NCBI RefSeq assembly: GCF_008923365.1 | Contig: NZ_WBMR01000039.1 | Coordinates: 1-57,499 of the forward strand | DNA length: 57,499 nucleotides | Origin: Actinomadura montaniterrae | GTDB lineage: Bacteria > Actinomycetota > Actinomycetes > Streptosporangiales > Streptosporangiaceae | Direction: 5' to 3' | Shown: positions 24,381 through 33,398 of the stretch, piece after piece | Layout of the letters: every line of letters starts with the position of its first letter | Position numbering within the stretch: the stretch's first letter is position 1 | Made by a program: the position numbers and the translations under genes | Notes under the pieces: generated by a model | What the model saw: only the letters and a program-made list of their open reading frames with translations | What the model was told of the DNA's origin: nothing | Databases searched by the model: none

Positions 24381-25621
24381 CGGCACCCATCGTCCTGAGG
24401 GCCGGGCGCTGGGCGGACGTCGAGTCGGGGGAGGTCCTGTCGCCGGCGGTGATCGTGGTGGAGGGGAACCGGATCGTCGCGGTGAACCCCGCCGAGGTCC
24501 CCGCCGGAGCGACCGAGATCGACCTCGGCGACGTGACGCTGCTGCCGGGCCTGATGGACATGGAGCTGAACTTCCTCATCGGCGGCCCCGAGACCCCGAC
24601 GGGCCTCCCGCTGCCGATGCACGGCGTCCAGGACGACCCGGCCTACCGCACGATCCGCGCGACCCTGAACGCCCGCGCGACGCTGCTCGCCGGGTTCACC
24701 ACCGTCCGCAACCTCGGCCTGATGGTCAAGACGGGCGGCTACCTCCTCGACGTCGCGGTGCAGCGCGCCATCGACCAGGGATGGGTGGACGGCCCCCGCA
24801 TCGTCCCGGCGGGCCATGCGGTCACCCCGTACGGCGGCCACCTCGACCCGACCGTCTTCCAGCGGCTCGCACCGGGCATCATGCCGCTGAGCGTCGGCGA
24901 GGGCATCGCCAACGGCGTCGGGGAGGTGCGGGCCTGCGTCCGCTACCAGATCCGGCACGGCGCCAAGGTGATCAAGGTGTCGGCGTCCGGCGGGGTGATG
25001 TCGCACAGCACCGGCCCCGGCTCCCAGCAGTACTCCGACGAGGAGCTGGCGGCCATCGCCGACGAGGCGCACCGCGCCGGGGTCCGCGTCGCCGCGCACG
25101 CGGTGGGGGACCGGGCGGTGCGGGCGTGCGTCCGGGCCGGCATCGACTGCGTCGAGCACGGTTTCCTCGCCAGCGAGGAGACCCTCGACCTGATGGCGGA
25201 GCACGGCACGTTCCTCGTGTCGACGACCTACCTCACCGACGCGATGGACATCGAGCGGGCCGCGCCGGAACTGCGCAAGAAGGCGGCCGAGGTCTTCCCG
25301 CGCGCCAGGTCGATGCTGCCCAAGGCGATCGCCGCCGGCGTCAGGATCGCCTGCGGGACCGACGCCCCGGCCGTCCCGCACGGCGACAACGCCAAGGAAC
25401 TCGCCGCCCTGGTGGCGCGGGGCATGACCCCGATGCAGGCGCTGCGGGCCGCGACCGTCACCAGTGCGGAACTGGTCGAGCTGGACGACGAGCTCGGCCG
25501 GCTGAAGGAGGGCTTCCTCGCCGACGTCATCGCCGTCCCCGGCGACCCCTCGCAGGACATCACCGTCACCCAGGACGTGCGGTTCGTCATGAAGGACGGC
25601 CGCGTCTACAAGAACACCTGA
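24377..25621 (+). CDS. Amidohydrolase-superfamily protein lacking the HxH motif
   Basis: A 414-residue protein of the metal-dependent hydrolase (imidazolonepropionase/prolidase-like) group. Several active-site elements are present: a Lys in KVIKVSASGG (~197-200), H241 (AAHAVGDRA), H261 (VEHGF) and D329 (GTDAP). The first motif, normally PGLIDxHxH, reads PGLMDMELNF, so the two metal-binding histidines are replaced by E63 and N65. Nearby TTVRDLG reads TTVRNLG. It may use a single metal, a different metal set, or have lost hydrolase activity. GTG 24377 overlaps the companion gene's stop. In an operon with a Rieske oxygenase it may hydrolyse a lactone or amide intermediate (inference). Confidence 0.88.
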   Translation: MTAPIVLRAGRWADVESGEVLSPAVIVVEGNRIVAVNPAEVPAGATEIDLGDVTLLPGLMDMELNFLIGGPETPTGLPLPMHGVQDDPAYRTIRATLNARATLLAGFTTVRNLGLMVKTGGYLLDVAVQRAIDQGWVDGPRIVPAGHAVTPYGGHLDPTVFQRLAPGIMPLSVGEGIANGVGEVRACVRYQIRHGAKVIKVSASGGVMSHSTGPGSQQYSDEELAAIADEAHRAGVRVAAHAVGDRAVRACVRAGIDCVEHGFLASEETLDLMAEHGTFLVSTTYLTDAMDIERAAPELRKKAAEVFPRARSMLPKAIAAGVRIACGTDAPAVPHGDNAKELAALVARGMTPMQALRAATVTSAELVELDDELGRLKEGFLADVIAVPGDPSQDITVTQDVRFVMKDGRVYKNT

Positions 25622-25673
25622 TCCCACCCGACCGACAGCACCCCACCTGACAGCACCCCGAACGGAGCGCGAC

Positions 25674-25979
25674 ATGCCCAGCGGCGTGATGATCGTCGAA
25701 TCGTCCCCCTCGCCCGACCGGGACGGCCCGGCGTACCACGACTGGTACGAGAACACGCACATCCCGGAGATGCTGCAGGTCGACGGGTTCGTCTCCGCCC
25801 GGCGGCTGGAGCCCCTCGAAGGCGGCTCCTTCGTCGTGATCTATGAGATCGAGGGCGATCCGGAGAAGGCGAAGGCGGCGCTGGCCGAGGCGCTGTCGTC
25901 CGGGAAGGTGTCGCGGCCGGAGGGCGTCACGCTCGATCCGCCGCCGACGGTCCGCTACCTCCGCCAGATCGGCGACTAG
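25674..25979 (+). CDS. Small DUF4286/EthD-like alpha/beta-barrel protein
   Basis: A 101-residue protein with HDWYENTHIPEMLQVDGFVSARR (residues ~22-44), the signature of DUF4286-like dimeric alpha-beta barrel proteins; only short pieces such as WYENTHIPE are diagnostic. Such proteins are often small isomerases, monooxygenase helpers or of unknown role. GGAGCG precedes the ATG. It is the last gene of the SDR-Rieske copy 3 operon, 52 bp after the amidohydrolase, and converges on the AhpD-like gene with 16 bp between stops. Confidence 0.75.
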   Translation: MPSGVMIVESSPSPDRDGPAYHDWYENTHIPEMLQVDGFVSARRLEPLEGGSFVVIYEIEGDPEKAKAALAEALSSGKVSRPEGVTLDPPPTVRYLRQIGD

Positions 25980-25995
25980 CGCGGCCGGCGGCCGG

Positions 25996-26475
25996 TCAGG
26001 GGCGGGGAAGCATGCACATCGTGTCGAGGCCCAGCACGTGGTTGAGGCGCCCGAACGCCAGCCACGAGCCGATGCACATGCTCAGCTCCACGATCTCCGC
26101 CTGGCTGTAGTGCGCGGTCATCCGCGCCCAGAACGCCTCGTCGAGGCTGTGGTGGTCCAGGGCGTAGCGCTCGGCGTACTCGGCGGCCAGCCGCGTGCGG
26201 TCGTCGAAGGCCGTGGTGGTGCGCCACTCGGTGACCGCGCCGGCGAACTCCTCCTCGACCTTCTCCCCGTCCCGCTCGGTCCGCCAGTCCATGCAGAACA
26301 GGCAGCCGTTGATCCGCGCGATGCGCAGCCTCGCGGCCTCGAACTCGCGGAGGCCGAGGGTGGTGTCGGAGTACACCGCGAGAGAGAGGCGCGAGGCGGC
26401 GGGTCCGATGCCGGGGACCATCTCGCCCCACACGTACTGGATCGGGTCCTTGCCTTCGGGGACGTCGATGTTCAC
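25996..26475 (-). CDS. Carboxymuconolactone decarboxylase (AhpD-like) family protein with CxxC
   Basis: A 159-residue AhpD-like protein. Unlike the homologue at 22143 it has the CxxC redox pair (GCLFCMDW) preceded by EFEAARLRIARIN. GTG 26475 overlaps the TGA of the upstream reductase-like gene (GTGA), so it is the last gene of a minus-strand operon. CxxC members can act as alkylhydroperoxidases; the physiological role here is not visible. Confidence 0.87.
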   Translation of the reverse strand: MNIDVPEGKDPIQYVWGEMVPGIGPAASRLSLAVYSDTTLGLREFEAARLRIARINGCLFCMDWRTERDGEKVEEEFAGAVTEWRTTTAFDDRTRLAAEYAERYALDHHSLDEAFWARMTAHYSQAEIVELSMCIGSWLAFGRLNHVLGLDTMCMLPRP

Positions 26476-27551
26476 GGGTGCTTCCTTCCGAGCCTTCCGA
26501 CGGCGGGGCGGAGCGGGACGTCGAGCGCGTCGTAGAGGCCGGGCTCGGCGTCCGCGAGCCAGTCGATGGCGCCGACCAGCCGACCGACGGCCGTGGCGTT
26601 CCCCCCGACCGAGCGGTTGCCGTCCTCGCCGGTGGCCTCGACGGTGACCTCGATGCGCGGATCGCCCTCGATGACGACGCGGTGCGCGCCGTCGCCGGTC
26701 GGCGGCACGGGCCAGTCCGGCGCGCAGGACGGGTGGATGCGGGTGACGTGCTCGACGATGATCCGCGGCTCGCCGCCGACGACGCCCTGCACCTCGAAGC
26801 GCACCGCGCCCTGGGTGCCGGCCTCGAACGCGCCCATCGCCTCGGTGGTCACGGTCGCGTCGAGCGGGCGGCGCTCCACGGTCTCGCGGACCTCGTCCAG
26901 TTCGACGCCGAGGGCGCGGGCCATCAGCCGCACCTGCCCGCCCCACACCATCGTCGGGACGGTCGGCGCGAGCATCGGCGGTTCGTAGTCCATCGGCTGG
27001 CCCATGCCGACCAGGAACCGGACCGCGTCGGGCTGGTCGTACGTCGAGTAATCGAAGATCTCCTGGCAGCGGATCGCGTCGAGGGTGGTGCCGAGCCCGC
27101 TGATCAGCAGCGGCAGCACGTCGTTGCCCCAGCCGGGGTCGATCCCCGAGACGAACAGCGAGCCGCCGCCCTCCTTGACGGCCGCGAGCACCGGCTCCCG
27201 CACTTCGGGCGGCGCGTTGCGCTGGTCGTAGAGCGCGTAGAGGGCCGGGGTGACGACCACGGCGCCGGCCCGGACCGCGCGGACGATGTCGGCGAGGGCG
27301 TCGTCGGGCCGGACGTCTCCGGACGCCGCGTACACGACCGCGCGCGGCCCGGCGGCCAGCACCGCGCCGATGTCGGTGGTCGCCGCGACGCCGAGGTCGC
27401 GGCCGAGGCCCGCGAGGTCGCCCGCGTCGCGGCCGGCCTTGGCGGGGTCGTGGACGAGCACGGCCGCGAGGCCGAGCGAGGGGTGGGCGTCGACGGCCCG
27501 GACGGCCAGCCGGCCGACGTTGCCGGTGCCCCACACGACCGTCGGGATCAT
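26472..27551 (-). CDS. DapB/DAPDH-like NAD(P)-dependent oxidoreductase
   Basis: A 359-residue protein with an N-terminal Rossmann motif VVWGTGNVGR and overall similarity to the dihydrodipicolinate-reductase-like/2,4-diaminopentanoate-dehydrogenase-like group common in actinobacterial catabolic clusters. It contains VVTPALYAL and SGIDPGWGNDVLPL, which are recurrent in that group. The reaction is not known for most members. The ATG lies 12 bp downstream of an AGCAAGCGCTTGGT palindrome that would be placed to regulate it. Its stop overlaps the start of the CxxC AhpD-like gene. Confidence 0.8.
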   Translation of the reverse strand: MIPTVVWGTGNVGRLAVRAVDAHPSLGLAAVLVHDPAKAGRDAGDLAGLGRDLGVAATTDIGAVLAAGPRAVVYAASGDVRPDDALADIVRAVRAGAVVVTPALYALYDQRNAPPEVREPVLAAVKEGGGSLFVSGIDPGWGNDVLPLLISGLGTTLDAIRCQEIFDYSTYDQPDAVRFLVGMGQPMDYEPPMLAPTVPTMVWGGQVRLMARALGVELDEVRETVERRPLDATVTTEAMGAFEAGTQGAVRFEVQGVVGGEPRIIVEHVTRIHPSCAPDWPVPPTGDGAHRVVIEGDPRIEVTVEATGEDGNRSVGGNATAVGRLVGAIDWLADAEPGLYDALDVPLRPAVGRLGRKHP

Positions 27552-27562
27552 GCGCGAAGCGT

Positions 27563-27576
27563 AGCAAGCGCTTGGT
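27563..27576. promoter_or_regulatory. KstR2-type operator consensus match
   Basis: AGCAAGCGCTTGGT fits AnCAAGnnCTTGnT, the published mycobacterial KstR2 (cholesterol C/D-ring regulon) operator. It contains the perfect palindrome CAAGCGCTTG. It lies in the 60-bp gap between the acyl-CoA synthetase gene and the DapB-like gene, just upstream of the latter. No kstR2-like gene can be identified in the window, and other TetR proteins bind similar sites. Confidence 0.5.
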
Positions 27577-27611
27577 CCCAGGTACAGGCCGTTCCCGGCG
27601 CGGCCCTTCGG

Positions 27612-29318
27612 TCAGGGTCCGAGCCGTGCGGCGGCCAGTTCCCGCAGGTCACTGGACTTGATCTTCGCGGTGCCGGTCAGCGCGATCTCGTCCTGGCGGA
27701 AGAACAGGACGTGGCGCGGGACCTTGTAGCTCGCCAGCCGCTCCCGGAGGAACGTCCGGAGCTCATGCGCCTCCAGGGTCCGGCCGTCATGCGGGACGAC
27801 GCAGGTGACCACGACCTCGCCGAGCGTCTCGTGCGGCACCCCGACGGTCTGCGCCAGCCGCACGCCGGGGTGCGCGGACGCGGCCTCGTCGACCTCGCGC
27901 GGCGAGACGTTGGCGCCGCCCGTCTTGATGATGTCGGTGAGCCGGCCCTCCCAGTACAGGCGTCCGGCGTCGTCGAGGCGGCCGCCGTCGCCGGTGTGGA
28001 AGAAGCCCTCGCCGTCGACGGTCTCGTCGAGCGGGGTGCCGAGGTAGCAGAGCATGAGGGTGGGGCCCTTGACGCAGATCTCCCCGCGCTCGCCGCGCGG
28101 CACGACGGCGCCGGTGAGCGGGTCGACGATCTTCACGGTGACGCCGGGCAGCGGCACTCCGCTGCTCCCGGCGTGCACCTCGGGCGGCGTGTCGGCCGGG
28201 TAGCAGGTGCTGATGGTGAACGTCTCGGTGTTGCCGTAGGCGCGGCCCGGCTCGTACCAGACGGTGGTGACGGTGGGGTGGCGCGCGACCGGGGTGGCGT
28301 GGTCGACGAAGCGCAGGCCGCTGAGGTCCGCGTCCGCCCAGTTGGGGGCCGCTTCGAACTGCGCCCACTGGTGCGGCCAGGCGAACGGGAAGTTGACCCG
28401 TTCCGCCTGGATGAGGTCGAGGGCCTCGGCGGCGTCGAAGGTGGGCTGCAGCACGAGCGCGCCCCCGGCGGCGAGGGTCGAGCCGAGCGACATGGCGAAG
28501 TTGCCGGACCAGAAGTAGCCGTTCGCCGTCCAGCCCCGGACGCCGTCCTCCGGGCCGAACCCGTACAGCCGCCGGAAGCGCCACATCTGGACGCAGACGC
28601 CGCGGTGCGCGCTGAGGATGCCCTTCGGCCTGCTGGTGGAGCCCGACGAGAAGAACAGCACAGCCGGGTCGCCGGGGCGCGTGGCCGCGGCGGCGGCCTC
28701 GACCAGTTCGCGCGGTTCCGCGACGCCGCGGGCGAGGAACGCGTCCCAGGCGTCGACCGCCCCGTCCGGCGCGGCGTCGCCGATCGCCGCGAGATGGCGC
28801 AGGTACGGGTACCGCGCCGACCGCAGCCCGCCCGGCGCCGCCGTGCCGATCTCCGGTTCGAGCCCGGTCAGGACGGCCGCGAAGTCCGTCTTCAGCACGG
28901 TGCGCTCGAAGAGCAGCACCGAGACGCAGGACACCTGGAGCAGGTGGTCGAGCTCGGGAGGCGTGGAGAAGGTGCTGAGCGTGACGGCCACGCCGCCGGC
29001 GAGCGACACCCCGAAGACGGCGGCGATCCATTCGGGCCGGTTCGTCATCAGGACGCCGACGCGGCCGTCCTTGCCCAGGCCGCACGCCCGCAACGCGCGA
29101 GCGACCTCCATCGCGCGTTCCCAGAGCTCGGCGTATGTCCAGCGGACGGTGCCGTCCGGCCCGCGCAGGACGACCGCCTCGCGGTCGCCGTACATCTCCG
29201 TGACTTCCCGCAGGAAGCCGGGAAGGGTGAGCGGGCCGAGGCCCGGCTCCTCGCTCAGCGGCGGCCCCGCCACGATCGAAAGGGGCCGTTCCGATCCGTT
29301 TCCCGTCGCGGCATCCAT
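27612..29318 (-). CDS. Acyl-CoA synthetase (AMP-binding, class I adenylate-forming)
   Basis: A 568-residue ligase. The P-loop is FFSSGSTSRPKG, followed by AYGNTETFTIS (A5-type), FFHTGDGGRLDDAGRLYWEGRLTDIIKTGG (A7-A8 region, ~430-460) and the C-terminal catalytic Lys in GTAKIKSSDL. It activates a carboxylic acid to acyl-AMP and then acyl-CoA. The family covers fatty, aromatic and steroid side-chain acids; the substrate is not predictable. It follows the hot-dog hydratase gene by 22 bp in a minus-strand operon that probably starts at the GntR operator at 31629. Confidence 0.93.
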   Translation of the reverse strand: MDAATGNGSERPLSIVAGPPLSEEPGLGPLTLPGFLREVTEMYGDREAVVLRGPDGTVRWTYAELWERAMEVARALRACGLGKDGRVGVLMTNRPEWIAAVFGVSLAGGVAVTLSTFSTPPELDHLLQVSCVSVLLFERTVLKTDFAAVLTGLEPEIGTAAPGGLRSARYPYLRHLAAIGDAAPDGAVDAWDAFLARGVAEPRELVEAAAAATRPGDPAVLFFSSGSTSRPKGILSAHRGVCVQMWRFRRLYGFGPEDGVRGWTANGYFWSGNFAMSLGSTLAAGGALVLQPTFDAAEALDLIQAERVNFPFAWPHQWAQFEAAPNWADADLSGLRFVDHATPVARHPTVTTVWYEPGRAYGNTETFTISTCYPADTPPEVHAGSSGVPLPGVTVKIVDPLTGAVVPRGERGEICVKGPTLMLCYLGTPLDETVDGEGFFHTGDGGRLDDAGRLYWEGRLTDIIKTGGANVSPREVDEAASAHPGVRLAQTVGVPHETLGEVVVTCVVPHDGRTLEAHELRTFLRERLASYKVPRHVLFFRQDEIALTGTAKIKSSDLRELAAARLGP

Positions 29319-29340
29319 CGCTCGCCTCCGTCCCCCAGCG

Positions 29341-30528
29341 CTAGAACGGCAGCTCGATCTCGGCGGTGCAGGTCACCAGCACTCCGCCGTCCTGGTCGGT
29401 GAGGCGCAGCTTCACCTGGACGAGCGGGACCCCCCATTCCGACTCGGTCCTCTTGTCGATGACCTCCGCGTCGAAGTACGTGACGTCACCTTCGAACGCG
29501 GGCCCTCGGAAGTCCGCCTTGGAATGGCGCACCATGCCTTTGTGGCCCGCCCAGTAGGCGAGGTAGTCGGTGCACCACGCGCCCATCGTCGCGCCATAAC
29601 CGTAGGCACGAGCCATGCCGACCTCGCTCGCCCGTTCGGCGTCGATGTGGCCGCGCGACGGGCCGACGTACAGGCCGTCCCGCTTGCGCGGGTCGATCCT
29701 CGCGTCCTCCTCGTCGAAGCGGAAGTCGTCGCCCCAGCCGGGGTCCTGGTTGACCCACGGGTCGTCGACGCCCTGAGGAGCGACCCAGTGGAAGGTGCCC
29801 CAGATGTTGAAGAGGAACGCCCGGTACTCGGTGGTGAAGGAGGCGATGCTGTGCGGGCCGATGACGCGGCGCGGCAGCCGGTCGCCGACCTTCACCTCCT
29901 CGAAATGGGGCGAGGCGCCCGCGCGGTTGGATTCGAGCCACGCCCGCCGCACCTTCTCGATCTCGGCCAGCTCGCCGGCCGCCCAGCGCTTGATCTCGCC
30001 GAGCCGGTCCTCGTACATGCCGCGCTTGCGCGCCTCCTCGTAGAGGTAGCGGATCGCGGTCGACCGCTCGCGCGCCACCAGCACGCCGTTCTGGTTGGTG
30101 TGGACGGTGTCGCCCCGCGAGAACATGGTCGGCCCGGCGAACCTTGTCTCGGTCACCTTGTAGTCGTGGAAGCGCCGTTCCTGGAACAGCTTGTCGCCGG
30201 GGCGGACCGGACAGCCGTAGAACCACCACTCCTCGCCGCCGAAGATGAGGTGGCTGCCGGGGATGCGGCCGACGCACGCGGGCGCGGCGCCGTGCCCGTA
30301 GTCCAGCGCCACCGCGATGGACTGCGGCGCGACGATGCCGCCGAATCCCGACTCGCGGGCGAACTCCTCGTCCCAGTGCAGCGGGTTGGGGTAGTCCATC
30401 GCCATCACCCAGCGGCGGATGTCGGACGAACTGCACGGGTCCCACAACTGGCCGCCGCCGACCGGCAGGCCGACGCGGTGGTCGACGTCGGACAGGTCGA
30501 GTGCGGGCTTGCTGGACTCTGCGCTCAC
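29341..30528 (-). CDS. MaoC/FAS1-like double hot-dog dehydratase
   Basis: A 395-residue protein in which the N-terminal half resembles the FAS1-like/MaoC dehydratase N-terminal domain (MAMDYPNPLHWDEEFA, GGIVAPQSI, RPGDKLFQERRFHDYKV) and the C-terminal half is a second hot-dog unit (GYGATMGAWCTDYLAYWAGHKG, FEGDVTYFDAEV). Members add water to enoyl-CoA or remove it in beta-oxidation. GTG 30528 is chosen because GGGAG lies seven bases upstream. It sits between a reductase and an acyl-CoA synthetase in the same operon, consistent with CoA-ester metabolism. Confidence 0.82.
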   Translation of the reverse strand: MSAESSKPALDLSDVDHRVGLPVGGGQLWDPCSSSDIRRWVMAMDYPNPLHWDEEFARESGFGGIVAPQSIAVALDYGHGAAPACVGRIPGSHLIFGGEEWWFYGCPVRPGDKLFQERRFHDYKVTETRFAGPTMFSRGDTVHTNQNGVLVARERSTAIRYLYEEARKRGMYEDRLGEIKRWAAGELAEIEKVRRAWLESNRAGASPHFEEVKVGDRLPRRVIGPHSIASFTTEYRAFLFNIWGTFHWVAPQGVDDPWVNQDPGWGDDFRFDEEDARIDPRKRDGLYVGPSRGHIDAERASEVGMARAYGYGATMGAWCTDYLAYWAGHKGMVRHSKADFRGPAFEGDVTYFDAEVIDKRTESEWGVPLVQVKLRLTDQDGGVLVTCTAEIELPF

Positions 30529-30547
30529 GGGTGCTCCCGGCTGTCGG

Positions 30548-31531
30548 CTAGCGGTTGACGTCGACGACGATGCGGCCGCGGACGCCGCCTTCGAGGAGCC
30601 GGCCGGCCGCGGCGATCGCGTCCGGCAGCGCGACGTCCTGGGCGATCTCGTCGAGGACGTCCGGTGGCAGGTCGCGGGCGAGGCGGTCCCAGGCGGCCGT
30701 GCGCGGCCGGGCGGGCGCCATGACGCTGTCGATGCCGATGAGCGCCACGCCGCGCAGGATGAACGGCGCGACGGTCGCGGGCAGGTCCATGCCCTGGGCC
30801 AGGCCGCACGCGACGACCGTGCCGCCGTAGCGGGTCTGCGCGCACGCGTTCGCCAGGGTGCTGCTTCCGGCGGAGTCGATGACGCCCGCCCAGCGCTCCT
30901 TCTGCAGCGGTTTGCCGGGCGCGGCCAGCTCGGCGCGGTCGAGGACGGTCGCGGCGCCGAGCCGCCGGAGGTAACCGCCCTCGGACGGTTTGCTGGTCGC
31001 GGCGGCGACGCTGAAGCCGGCCTTGCTCAGCAGGGCGATCGCGACGCCGCCGACGCCGCCGGTCGCCCCGGTCACGAGTATCTCGCCCTGGTCGGGGCGG
31101 ACGCCGCGGTCCACGAGCGCGTTCACGCACAGGCTCGCGGTGTAGCCCGCGGTGCCGATCGCCATCGCCTGCCGTGGAGTGAAGGCGGGGGGCAGCGGGA
31201 CGAGCCAGTCCCCGTCGAGGCGCGCCTGCTGGGCGAGGCCGCCCCAGTGCCGCTCGCCCACGCCCCAGCCGTTGAGCACCACCAGGTCGCCCTTCTCCCA
31301 CCCGCGATGCGTGCTCTCCGTGACCACGCCCGCGAGGTCGATGCCGGGGACCATCGGGAAGTCGCGCACCACGGGGGAGCGGCCGGTGATGGCGAGGGCG
31401 TCCTTGTAGTTCAGCGTCGAGTAGGCGACCTCGACGCTGACGTCCCCTTCGGGGAGTTCGGCCTCGTCCAGCGTCGTGAGCGCGACCGTTCGCCCGGCCT
31501 CGCCCTGGTCGATGAGAATCGCCGAGAACAC
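30548..31531 (-). CDS. YhdH/AcuI-type NADPH-dependent medium-chain reductase
   Basis: A 327-residue zinc-free MDR (quinone oxidoreductase-like) of the YhdH/AcuI group, which reduces acrylyl-CoA and similar enoyl compounds. Visible are STLNYKDALAITGRSPVVRDFPMVPGIDLAG (family hallmark, residues ~40-70), GWGVGERHWGG and the NADPH motif TGATGGVGG. GTG 31531 matches the usual family start (FSAILID); the frame is open 29 codons upstream but a start there would put the coding region nearly on the GntR operator. First gene of the minus-strand operon running to 25996. Confidence 0.9.
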   Translation of the reverse strand: MFSAILIDQGEAGRTVALTTLDEAELPEGDVSVEVAYSTLNYKDALAITGRSPVVRDFPMVPGIDLAGVVTESTHRGWEKGDLVVLNGWGVGERHWGGLAQQARLDGDWLVPLPPAFTPRQAMAIGTAGYTASLCVNALVDRGVRPDQGEILVTGATGGVGGVAIALLSKAGFSVAAATSKPSEGGYLRRLGAATVLDRAELAAPGKPLQKERWAGVIDSAGSSTLANACAQTRYGGTVVACGLAQGMDLPATVAPFILRGVALIGIDSVMAPARPRTAAWDRLARDLPPDVLDEIAQDVALPDAIAAAGRLLEGGVRGRIVVDVNR

Positions 31532-31628
31532 CTGATGGTCCGCCCTTCCTCGTCCCCTCGGGGCCGGGGTGCCGGCCTGCGCGCCGCGATGGCCCGGCGC
31601 GGCCCGCATCGTAACCACGTCCTCGCCA

Positions 31629-31642
31629 TCATTACAAGGATT
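31629..31642. promoter_or_regulatory. GntR-type operator 1 (ATCATTACAAGGAT)
   Basis: An inverted repeat of 6-bp arms around AC, with one mismatch to the perfect ATCCTTACAAGGAT at 45029. It is located between the divergent reductase (minus) and beta-propeller (plus) genes. The related sites at 45029 and 48273 also lie in divergent regions. Confidence 0.65.
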
Positions 31643-31757
31643 GCAAGACTATTGCGTTCACCTGTCCCGGTCGTTAGATTCGCTCGATATGAGAGGTCGG
31701 TTCTCACAGGATGAACCGGCGTAACCGCAGCGTCGAGGCTGCTGGAGGTCGGTCGCC

Positions 31758-33398
31758 ATGGCGGGTGCGAAGGCGCGGTACACCGGTGCGGCCCCGGTCG
31801 GCCTCGCCGGCGGGTGGAGCCTGGAGCGGCTCGCTCCACCGAGCCGGCTGTTCGGCGCGAACGGCCTGCGCACGGGCCCGGACGGCCGCGTCTACGTGGC
31901 GCAGGTGGCGGGCAGCCAGATCAGCGCGCTCGACGTCGACACCGGCGACCTGGAGACGATCAGCGCGCAGGGCGGCGACGTCGTCGCGCCCGACGACGTC
32001 GACTTCGGACCCGAGGGCGACCTCTACATCACCGAGTACTACGACGGCCGCGTCAGCGTGCGCGGCGCGGACGGCGCCTCGCGCGTGCTGCGCGACGACC
32101 TGCCGGGCGCGAACGGCATCACCTTCCACCAGGGCCGGCTGTTCGTGAACGAGTGCCGGATCGGCGGGCGCCTGATGGAGCTCGACCTGAACGGCGGCGC
32201 GCCCCGGGTGCTGCTGGAGAACCTGCCGATGCCGAACGCCATGGAGGTCGGGCCGGACGGCATGCTCTACTACCCGACGCTGGGCGGCAACGACATCTGG
32301 CGCATCGACCCGGACGGCGGCGAGCCCGAGCGGGTGGCGGCGGACCTCGGCGTCCCGGACGCGGTGAAGTTCGACTCCGCGGGCCGCATCGTCTCCACCC
32401 AGGTCGGCAGCGGCGAGGTGCTGCGGATCGATCCCCGCAACGGCGAGCGCACCGTCCTCGCGACCGTCGCCCCCGGCCTGGACAACCTGACCTTCGTCGA
32501 CGGGCGCCTGTTCGTCTCGGGCTTCACCGGGCAGATCACCGAGATCCTCGGCGGCGGACGGACCCGGGCGGTCCTGCCGGAGGGGCTGACCTGGCCTCTG
32601 GACCTCACCATCGACGCCGGCGGCGTGCTGCACGTCGCCGACGGCACCTACTTCCACAGGTTCACGCCCGGCACCGGACTGGAGGTGCTGGGCATGCTGT
32701 TCAGTCCCGGCTGGCCGGGCTACATCCGCGGGGCCGCGGCCGTCGGGCAGGGCGCGTTCGCCGTCACCACGTCGAACGGCCAGATCGCCCGGTGGACGCC
32801 GGCGCGCGGCGAGCATCAGGTGCTGGCGGGGGAGAGCGAGCCGTTCGACCAGCTCTACGGCATCGCCGTCGGGCCCGGCGGCGACGTGGTGGCCGCCGAG
32901 CTCGGCACCGGGCGCGTGGTCTCGGTGCGGGCCACGGGCGAGGTGACGACCCTGGCCTCGGGGCTGGACCGGCCGATGGGCGTCGCGTTCGCCGCCGACG
33001 GCACCTGCCTGGTCTCCGAGTCCGGCGTGGGACGGGTCGTCTCGATCACCGGCACCGGCCCGGTCACCGTGCTCGACGGGCTGGCGACGCCGCAAGGCCT
33101 CGCGGTCCGCGCCGGAACCCTCTTCGTCGTCGACGCGGAGACGAAGACGCTGACCGCCGCCTCCCTCGACGGCCGGTCCCGGACGACGATCGCCCGCGAC
33201 CTGCCGGTGGGCCCACCGCCCGGAGTGGATCCGAAGCCGCTGAAGGGCCTGCCGCCGTTCAGCGGGCCGCAAGGCCTGTTCGCGGGCGTCGCGGCAGGGC
33301 CGGACGGCACCGTCTACGTCTCCGGCGACGCCGAGGGCAGCGTCCTGGCGCTCCGCGATCTCCGCGGCGGCGACCACAGGAAAGGTGACCTCGCATGA
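31758..33398 (+). CDS. SMP-30/gluconolactonase-like beta-propeller protein
   Basis: A 546-residue protein made of repeated blades of the form PDGxxYVxxxxxGxVxxxD, for example NGLRTGPDGRVYVAQ, DDVDFGPEGDLYITE and FAADGTCLVSESG. I count at least ten repeats, more than one six-bladed propeller. There is no signal peptide, so it is probably cytoplasmic. SMP-30 relatives are metal-dependent lactonases; a lactonase that opens the ester made by the nearby Baeyer-Villiger enzyme is an attractive inference, but metal ligands cannot be assigned by eye. GGAGG (31744-31748) precedes the ATG, and its stop overlaps the next SDR (ATGA). Confidence 0.82.
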   Translation: MAGAKARYTGAAPVGLAGGWSLERLAPPSRLFGANGLRTGPDGRVYVAQVAGSQISALDVDTGDLETISAQGGDVVAPDDVDFGPEGDLYITEYYDGRVSVRGADGASRVLRDDLPGANGITFHQGRLFVNECRIGGRLMELDLNGGAPRVLLENLPMPNAMEVGPDGMLYYPTLGGNDIWRIDPDGGEPERVAADLGVPDAVKFDSAGRIVSTQVGSGEVLRIDPRNGERTVLATVAPGLDNLTFVDGRLFVSGFTGQITEILGGGRTRAVLPEGLTWPLDLTIDAGGVLHVADGTYFHRFTPGTGLEVLGMLFSPGWPGYIRGAAAVGQGAFAVTTSNGQIARWTPARGEHQVLAGESEPFDQLYGIAVGPGGDVVAAELGTGRVVSVRATGEVTTLASGLDRPMGVAFAADGTCLVSESGVGRVVSITGTGPVTVLDGLATPQGLAVRAGTLFVVDAETKTLTAASLDGRSRTTIARDLPVGPPPGVDPKPLKGLPPFSGPQGLFAGVAAGPDGTVYVSGDAEGSVLALRDLRGGDHRKGDLA

